A stretch of DNA of 10,669 nt from positions 1 to 10,669 of the forward strand of contig CALESE010000024.1 in the NCBI GenBank assembly GCA_937907205.1, read 5' to 3'. The translations under genes and the position numbers were made by a program. Origin of the DNA: an uncultured Romboutsia sp. (GTDB lineage Bacteria > Bacillota > Clostridia > Peptostreptococcales > Peptostreptococcaceae). Of this stretch, positions 6,024 to 10,669 are shown piece after piece (within the stretch, counting starts at the first letter, position 1; each line of letters begins with the position of its first letter). The notes beneath the pieces are model-generated. The model did not search any database. It was given only the letters and a program-made list of their open reading frames with translations, and was not told where the DNA came from.

Positions 6024-6028
6024 AACTT
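6001..6028. repeat. 11-bp direct repeat spanning the cysK promoter
   Basis: TATAATAACTT occurs exactly twice, at 6001-6011 and 6018-6028, with a 17-bp period. The second copy contains the proposed -10 hexamer. A repressor binding tandem sites is one possible explanation, a chance duplication another. Confidence 0.55.
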
Positions 6029-6054
6029 TATAAACATAGTAGGGGGAATATATT

Positions 6055-6954
6055 ATGATTTATTATAATGTACTTAATTTAATAGGGAATACCCCTATAA
6101 TTAGACTTAATAATATTAATAAAAATATATACTTGAAGCTAGAAAAAAATAATCCTGGTGGAAGTATAAAAGATAGAGCCGTATGTAATATGATAGAACA
6201 AATGGAAATAAGAGGAGAGCTAAAAAAAGGAGATATTTTAGTAGATGCAACTAGTGGGAATACTGGAATTGCTTTAGCTATGATAGGTAAATTAAAGGGC
6301 TATAAAGTAATCATTGTTATGCCAGATACTATGAGTATTGAAAGAAGAGAATTAATGAAAGCTTATGGCGCAAACCTAATCATTACAGATGGGAAATTAG
6401 GTATGAAAGGTTCAATATCTAAAGCAAAAGAATTATTACAAGAAAATACTAATTTTAAAAGTATAAATCAATTTGAAAATAATGATAATGTATATGCACA
6501 TTTTAATACTACAGGAGTGGAAATATTAAAGGACATCCCAGATGTTGATATTTTTGTTTGTGGTGTTGGAACTGGCGGAACTTTAAGTGGATGTGCAAAA
6601 TATTTAAAATCTAAAAACCCAAATATAAAAATAATAGCTTTAGAGCCTAAAAACTCACCAGCTATTTCTAAAAATAAAAGTGGTAGCCATAAGATACAAG
6701 GGATAGGAGCTGGATTTGTACCAAAGAATTATTATGAATATTTAATTGATGAAATTATATTAATTGAAGATGAAGAGGCTTTTGATATGGTTCGATTACT
6801 CGCAGAAAAAGAAGGGTTATTAGTTGGTATATCTTCAGCAGCTAATGTATGTGGAGCTATTAAAACATCTAAAAAATACCCTAATAAAAAAATAGTAACA
6901 ATAGCACCAGATGGAATAGAAAAGTATATATCTATGGGAATATTCAATAATTAA
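6055..6954 (+). CDS. cysK: cysteine synthase (O-acetylserine sulfhydrylase)
   Basis: This PLP enzyme joins O-acetylserine and sulfide to give cysteine, the last step of cysteine synthesis in the cytoplasm. The 299-residue protein shows the PLP lysine K39 in NPGGSIKDR, the substrate-binding loop TSGNTG (66-71), the Q139-F stretch contacting the substrate, the phosphate-binding GTGGT (172-176), QGIGAGFVP (215-223) and GISSAAN (258-264). The usual C-terminal PDSGERY reads PDGIEKY here, so the serine that faces the pyridine nitrogen in many homologues is not evident. It is slightly shorter than the typical 305-325 residues. AGGGGG (6041-6046) lies 8 nt before the ATG. It is the first gene of an operon with cysE 16 nt downstream; the product of cysE is its substrate. 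Cystathionine beta-synthase-like activity cannot be excluded from sequence alone. Confidence 0.95.
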   Translation: MIYYNVLNLIGNTPIIRLNNINKNIYLKLEKNNPGGSIKDRAVCNMIEQMEIRGELKKGDILVDATSGNTGIALAMIGKLKGYKVIIVMPDTMSIERRELMKAYGANLIITDGKLGMKGSISKAKELLQENTNFKSINQFENNDNVYAHFNTTGVEILKDIPDVDIFVCGVGTGGTLSGCAKYLKSKNPNIKIIALEPKNSPAISKNKSGSHKIQGIGAGFVPKNYYEYLIDEIILIEDEEAFDMVRLLAEKEGLLVGISSAANVCGAIKTSKKYPNKKIVTIAPDGIEKYISMGIFNN

Positions 6955-6970
6955 AAAGGGTGATGACAGA

Positions 6971-7492
6971 ATGTTTAAAAGAATCAATAAGGATATAGAG
7001 TTCATAATGGAAAATGACCCAGCAGCTAGAAGTAAAATAGAAGTTTTTTTGCTATATCCATCTATTCACGCTAGAATAATGCATTTTTTATCACATTTTC
7101 TATACAAACATAATAGATTTTTTTTAGCAAGATTAGTATCTCAAATATCTAGATTTATAACCGGAATAGAAATTCATCCAGGAGCAATACTAGGTGAATC
7201 TATACTTATAGACCATGGAATGGGCGTTGTAATCGGTGAAACAGCAGAAATTGGAAATAGGGTTATAATTTATCAGGGCGTAACTTTAGGAGGGACAGGT
7301 AAAGATATAGGAAAAAGACATCCTACAATAGAAGATAGTGTTATGATAGGAGCAGGTGCAAAAGTATTGGGACCAATAGTAGTAGGATCAAACACTAAAA
7401 TTGGAGCAAACTCTGTAGTATTGCATGATATACCTGCTTATGCAACTGTTGTAGGAAAAAAAGCTATGGTAGTAAAGATTAATAAAAAATAA
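6971..7492 (+). CDS. cysE: serine O-acetyltransferase
   Basis: Acetylates serine with acetyl-CoA to O-acetylserine, the substrate of the adjacent CysK, with which CysE normally forms the cysteine synthase complex. At 173 residues it is the short form, with a brief helical N-terminus (1-60) and a left-handed beta-helix of hexapeptide repeats from about 65 to 165. Visible active-site features are TGIEIHPGA (64-72), ILIDHGMGVVIGETAEIG with the catalytic H82, YQGVTLGGTGK, RHPTIEDSVMIGAGAKVLGPI and NSVVL. The final KKAMVVKINKK is short and basic; the classic C-terminal Ile that inserts into CysK is not the last residue here, though an Ile lies close to the end. AAGGGTGA (6956-6963) is 7 nt upstream. 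Feedback inhibition by cysteine is typical of the family. Confidence 0.95.
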   Translation: MFKRINKDIEFIMENDPAARSKIEVFLLYPSIHARIMHFLSHFLYKHNRFFLARLVSQISRFITGIEIHPGAILGESILIDHGMGVVIGETAEIGNRVIIYQGVTLGGTGKDIGKRHPTIEDSVMIGAGAKVLGPIVVGSNTKIGANSVVLHDIPAYATVVGKKAMVVKINKK

Positions 7493-7503
7493 GAGGTAAT
7501 AAT

Positions 7504-7827
7504 ATGCATTTCACATATATAATAAGGTGTAAAGATGGATCTTTATACACAGGATACACTACTAATATATTAAGAAGAATGAAGGAACATGAAAGTGGAA
7601 TTAATTCTAAATACACAAGAAATAAAGGTTTTGAAAAATTAGAAGTATATTTTATAAGTAATACAAGAAGCAAAGCTATGAAATTAGAAAGCTTTATAAA
7701 AAAACAGACTAGAAATAAAAAGCTAAATATTATAAAAAATCCTCAAGATTTTATAAATGAAATAGAAAATGGATTTAATTATATAGTTGGGGGAATTAAT
7801 AATATTTCAACTAAAAATATCCAATAA
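7504..7827 (+). CDS. GIY-YIG domain small protein (UPF0213/YhbQ-like)
   Basis: A 107-residue GIY-YIG nuclease-fold protein. The motif halves are TYI (4-6) and YTG (15-17), followed by R25, H29 and the metal-binding glutamate E62 in MKLESFIKK, the full set of catalytic positions. This family of stand-alone domains (YhbQ, YazA) is widespread but its role is poorly defined; a DNA repair or nuclease role is proposed. It begins 11 nt after the cysE stop with GAGG (7493-7496) as ribosome binding site, so it is probably the third gene of the cys operon. About 20 residues past the core domain are low-complexity, and the stop codon lies in the left arm of the terminator. Confidence 0.9.
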   Translation: MHFTYIIRCKDGSLYTGYTTNILRRMKEHESGINSKYTRNKGFEKLEVYFISNTRSKAMKLESFIKKQTRNKKLNIIKNPQDFINEIENGFNYIVGGINNISTKNIQ

Positions 7828-7853
7828 GGTAGAAATTTACTTTATTGGATATT
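7816..7853. terminator. bidirectional terminator between the GIY-YIG gene and spoVB
   Basis: AATATCCAATAA (7816-7827) and TTATTGGATATT (7842-7853) are perfect 12-base arms. On the plus strand the stem is followed by ATTTTA; on the minus strand it is followed by TTTTTAG. It therefore serves both convergent genes, starting 4 nt beyond the spoVB stop and overlapping the GIY-YIG stop codon. Confidence 0.88.
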
Positions 7854-7856
7854 ATT

Positions 7857-9431
7857 TTAGTATATATTTTTATAAAGACCTAAATCACTAATTTTTTTAG
7901 TATTTATATCATTTTTAAATGCATCAACAAACCATGATATATCACGTTTTTTAATAGTACCAGATAGAAGCAATAATATACAATATATTGCTATTATTAA
8001 TATAACTTCTAAAAATACTAATGAATTTATTTTAAGAAAATTAAATAAAAGTTTAGTAATATAGCTTGAAATAGATACACATATACCAGGTTTAATTATC
8101 CAATCAAATAAAAGAAATTCTAATTTAGTTACTTTTAAAAGCCTATTTATACTAAGTAATGAGTTTAATAAAGTACATGAAAACAACACAGCTATAAATC
8201 CATCAATACCTTTTCTAGGAATTAAAAATAAAATTAAAAATATTCTAATACTCATATCAATTAAATTATATTTTAAAGTACTCATTTGTTGATCTAGAGC
8301 ATTTAAGCTACCGTCTACAATTCTATCTAAATACATAAAAGGAATAAGAGGAGCTAGTATTCTTAGCATAAATCCAACTTCAGCATTATTATAAATTGCC
8401 ATACCTAATTCATTAGAGTATATCATAAAAAGGCCAGTAGAAAATACTGCAATAAGCAGTGTGAACTTAAATACTCTAGATATGATGGAGTTAACTCTTT
8501 TTTTCTGATTAAGAGCATTAGCTTCTGCAATTTCAGGTATTATAAGTGTTGAAAATGATGCTAAAAACATAGATGGGAAATTAAGTAGTGGCATTACCAT
8601 ACCTTTTATAAGACCAAATATAGATAAAGAAGCTGAAGTAGAAGAACCATACATTCTAAGAGCATTAGGTATTAATATATCTTCTAATGTTCTTAGTCCT
8701 GTTTGAATATAAGCACTTGAAGCAATAGGAATTGATATTCTTGATATTTCAAACATACTACATTTTTCACTTCTAGAATAATAAGCTTTATTTAAATTCT
8801 TATTTTCAAATATGTACATAATATAACAATAAATAGTAGACATTATAACCGATAAAGAAGTAGCTAAAGTAATTAATATACATGTATAATTAAGCCCCTT
8901 AGGTAGTGCAAAACTTATAAGAGAACAAATTATAAGCATTAAAGTAGATATTTCAACTATATCTGAAGTTACACTTTTTATAATCTTTCTCATACCATAA
9001 AAATATCCATGAAAACATGCCCCTATGCCAAAGAAAGGAAGAGAACAAGATAATATCTTAAGAGGTATTATAGCTCTTTTATCTCCTATCCAGTATGTTG
9101 CAATAATATTAGCATTACTAAATAGTAAGTATGTAGTTATTAAACTAAAAAATAAACTATAAATAAATGCTTTTTTCATTATGCTATTTATCTTTTTATA
9201 ATTTTTCTTACCAAGCTCTTCTGCTATAAGACGAGTTGTAGTAACCCTAATACCAGATATAGAAAGAGTTGCTGCCATCATATATATACTCATTAAAAGC
9301 TGATAAAGTCCCATACCTTCTGTACCAATTTTATTAGATAAATATACTCTAAAGCCCATAGTTATAAAGCTTACTGCCATTGTCGTTGAGGTAAGAATTA
9401 GAGCATTTAGAATTAAGTTTTTTCTTTTCAT
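7857..9431 (-). CDS. spoVB: SpoVB-like polysaccharide flippase (MOP/MVF superfamily)
   Basis: A 524-residue protein with about 14 membrane helices, of the group that flips lipid-linked sugar precursors across the membrane. SpoVB in Bacillus acts in spore cortex synthesis. The N-terminal half carries the diagnostic segments: KIGTEGMGLYQLLMSIYMM (34-52), LSISGIRVTTTRLIAEELGKKN (56-77) and a GACFHGYFYGMRK segment near 137-149. Length is typical (about 500-550). AAGGAG (CTCCTT at 9441-9446 on the plus strand) is 9 nt before the ATG. A sigma-E-like promoter precedes it, matching known mother-cell expression of spoVB. The gene is single and divergent from uvsE. Related clostridial flippases for other polymers are numerous, so the spore role is likely but not certain. 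Confidence 0.82.
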   Translation of the reverse strand: MKRKNLILNALILTSTTMAVSFITMGFRVYLSNKIGTEGMGLYQLLMSIYMMAATLSISGIRVTTTRLIAEELGKKNYKKINSIMKKAFIYSLFFSLITTYLLFSNANIIATYWIGDKRAIIPLKILSCSLPFFGIGACFHGYFYGMRKIIKSVTSDIVEISTLMLIICSLISFALPKGLNYTCILITLATSLSVIMSTIYCYIMYIFENKNLNKAYYSRSEKCSMFEISRISIPIASSAYIQTGLRTLEDILIPNALRMYGSSTSASLSIFGLIKGMVMPLLNFPSMFLASFSTLIIPEIAEANALNQKKRVNSIISRVFKFTLLIAVFSTGLFMIYSNELGMAIYNNAEVGFMLRILAPLIPFMYLDRIVDGSLNALDQQMSTLKYNLIDMSIRIFLILFLIPRKGIDGFIAVLFSCTLLNSLLSINRLLKVTKLEFLLFDWIIKPGICVSISSYITKLLFNFLKINSLVFLEVILIIAIYCILLLLSGTIKKRDISWFVDAFKNDINTKKISDLGLYKNIY

Positions 9432-9463
9432 AAAATTATTCTCCTTAACAATTATTATATTTA

Positions 9464-9493
9464 ACTATATGAAAATTTGGATTTAAATATTAT
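9464..9493 (-). promoter_or_regulatory. sigma-E-like sporulation promoter of spoVB
   Basis: On the minus strand ATAATATT (9486-9493) is followed after 14 nt by CATATAGT (9464-9471). This resembles the Bacillus sigma-E elements (-35 ATATT core, spacer 13-15, -10 CATACAnT). The start point would fall near 9457, giving a leader of about 25 nt that contains the ribosome binding site. One hexamer position in each box differs from the ideal. Confidence 0.5.
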
Positions 9494-9545
9494 ATAAATA
9501 AAAGGACAAAATAAATTTATATTTGAAATTATAAGGAGAAAAATT

Positions 9546-10505
9546 ATGATTGTAAGACTAGGATATGTAGCAATAGCTTTGAAATTAGGCAAGGTTACTT
9601 CATCAAGTACATTAACTTATACAAGGTATAATAAATTAAAAAATGAAGAAGAGAAAATTAAAAAATTAAAAGAAATAACATATTCAAATATAAAAGATTT
9701 AGAGAAGATACTTAGATATAATATTGAAAATAATATACATTTTTATAGATTAACATCTAACTTAATACCACTTGCAACTCACCCTGAAGTAATGTGGAAC
9801 TTTATAAAATATTTTGAAAAAGACTTTAAATATATAGGTAAAATAATAAAAGAAAGTAATATGAGAGTAGATGCACATCCAGATCACTTTAATGTAATAA
9901 ATAGCGATAAAGAAAATGTAGTAGAAAATACATTAAGAAATTTAAATACACAAGTAGACATATTTGAAGCATTAGAGTATAAAGAAGGAAAGCTTGTAAT
10001 ACATATAGGTGGATCATCTGGAGGAAAAGAAAAATCAATACAAAGATTTATAAATAATGTAAATAAATTTCCTAAAAGAATAACTGAAAGGCTTATATTA
10101 GAAAATGATGATAAAGTATTTACAGCAAAGGATGTTTTATATATATGTAATCACACCAATATTCCAATGGTACTAGATATTCATCATCATAATTGTAATA
10201 ATGAAGGAGAATATATTGGAGATTTGTTAAATGATGTATTTGACACTTGGAAAAAGGAATCATTACCTCCTAAAATTCATTTTTCAAGTCCAAGAGAATT
10301 TGAAGGTGATAGAAAGCATTCAGATTATATAAATGCTATGGATTTTTCAAATTTTTTAGATATATCAAAAGATAAAGTAGATAAAGATTTTGATGTAATG
10401 ATAGAAGCAAAACAAAAAGATTTGACAGTAGAAAAACTTGTAAGTGATTTAAAATCAATAAGACAAGATTTTAAATTTATAGATAATACAACTATAGAGA
10501 TTTAA
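9546..10505 (+). CDS. uvsE: UV DNA damage endonuclease
   Basis: UvsE/UVDE nicks DNA 5' to UV photoproducts and some other lesions, starting repair independent of UvrABC. The 319-residue protein is a TIM barrel beginning RLGYVA. All metal ligands known from the Thermus enzyme can be placed: H79, H111, H153 (VIHIGG), E186 (LILEND), D211 and H214 (LDIHHHN), H245 (KIHFSS), H258 (RKHSDY), E287 (MIEAKQKD), plus the modified-lysine position K243. The damage-probing pair after HPG, Gln-Tyr in Thermus, reads His-Phe here (HPDHF, 111-115). AAGGAG (9533-9538) is 7 nt before the ATG. In Bacillus the homologue (YwjD) protects spore DNA, which fits the divergent spoVB. A possible promoter is TGAAAA (9470-9475) with TATAAA (9493-9498), spacer 17; it overlaps the spoVB promoter. 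Confidence 0.93.
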   Translation: MIVRLGYVAIALKLGKVTSSSTLTYTRYNKLKNEEEKIKKLKEITYSNIKDLEKILRYNIENNIHFYRLTSNLIPLATHPEVMWNFIKYFEKDFKYIGKIIKESNMRVDAHPDHFNVINSDKENVVENTLRNLNTQVDIFEALEYKEGKLVIHIGGSSGGKEKSIQRFINNVNKFPKRITERLILENDDKVFTAKDVLYICNHTNIPMVLDIHHHNCNNEGEYIGDLLNDVFDTWKKESLPPKIHFSSPREFEGDRKHSDYINAMDFSNFLDISKDKVDKDFDVMIEAKQKDLTVEKLVSDLKSIRQDFKFIDNTTIEI

Positions 10506-10542
10506 TATAATAAGACTCTATATAAATAAATATATGAAATAA

Positions 10543-10644
10543 ATTGCAAATTTTACTTATAGTTAGTTAAAGTATTATATAAATAGGGGATAATATAATT
10601 ATAAACCAAGTAAATAATTATAAAAATAATAAAAAATTTGCAAT
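10543..10644. repeat. 12-bp inverted repeat with a 78-nt spacer downstream of uvsE
   Basis: ATTGCAAATTTT (10543-10554) and AAAATTTGCAAT (10633-10644) are perfect reverse complements. The interval holds AT-rich sequence with an isolated AGGGG (10585-10589) and no ATG-started gene. It could be a long-range RNA stem in the leader of a gene to the right of the window, a pair of protein sites, or coincidence. The remaining 10506-10669 has no recognisable gene or clear uvsE terminator. Confidence 0.45.
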
Positions 10645-10669
10645 AAGGATATACTAATTATAATTTAGT

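Noticed and set aside
5857..6054. T-box or S-box riboswitch before cysK
   Set aside because: I find no AGGGTGGNACCGCG antiterminator sequence or SAM aptamer core in the interval.
6732..6947. 71-residue minus-strand frame inside cysK
   Set aside because: It is a shadow of the conserved cysK coding sequence with no ribosome binding site.
10585..10660. Short coding frame after AGGGG starting with ATT
   Set aside because: It has no ATG, GTG or TTG start, fewer than 20 codons, and low-complexity composition.

Overview
The base composition is extremely AT-rich, spacing is tight, strong GGAGG-type ribosome binding sites precede most genes, and both a SpoVB-like flippase and a UvsE-type UV endonuclease are present. 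This points to a chromosomal segment of a low-GC, spore-forming Clostridia species. The protein flavour suggests Peptostreptococcaceae (Clostridioides, Paraclostridium, Romboutsia and relatives), but that family assignment is inference from memory. I see no phage, plasmid, tRNA, rRNA or CRISPR element.

Left part (1-3220): a cell-surface polysaccharide neighbourhood in visible decay. It opens with a leader holding a strong hairpin terminator only 11 nt before galU. galU is cut after about codon 143 and fused tail-to-tail with the N-terminal third of an MFS drug-efflux gene on the opposite strand, a clear rearrangement scar. Next is a CpsB/YwqE-type PHP phosphatase gene whose last ~40 codons lie in a shifted frame, then an intact LytR-CpsA-Psr (LCP) ligase that would attach glycopolymers to peptidoglycan.

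Middle part (3221-6054): separate housekeeping genes: an AzgA/PbuG-type purine permease with a very long terminator hairpin, a small DUF1294 membrane protein on the minus strand, and an ADP-ribose-pyrophosphatase-like NUDIX hydrolase followed by a tandem pair of hairpins.

Right part (6055-10669): a three-gene operon cysK-cysE-GIY-YIG (gaps of 16 and 11 nt) for cysteine synthesis from serine plus a small nuclease-fold protein, ended by a bidirectional terminator. This is shared with spoVB on the minus strand, which is divergent from uvsE. The spoVB upstream region carries a good match to a sporulation sigma-E promoter.

No clearly new multi-gene defence or biosynthetic system is visible. The most notable points are the galU/MFS junction, the phosphatase frameshift, the pre-galU attenuator-like leader, the sigma-E-like promoter, and several unexplained hairpins and repeats between genes.
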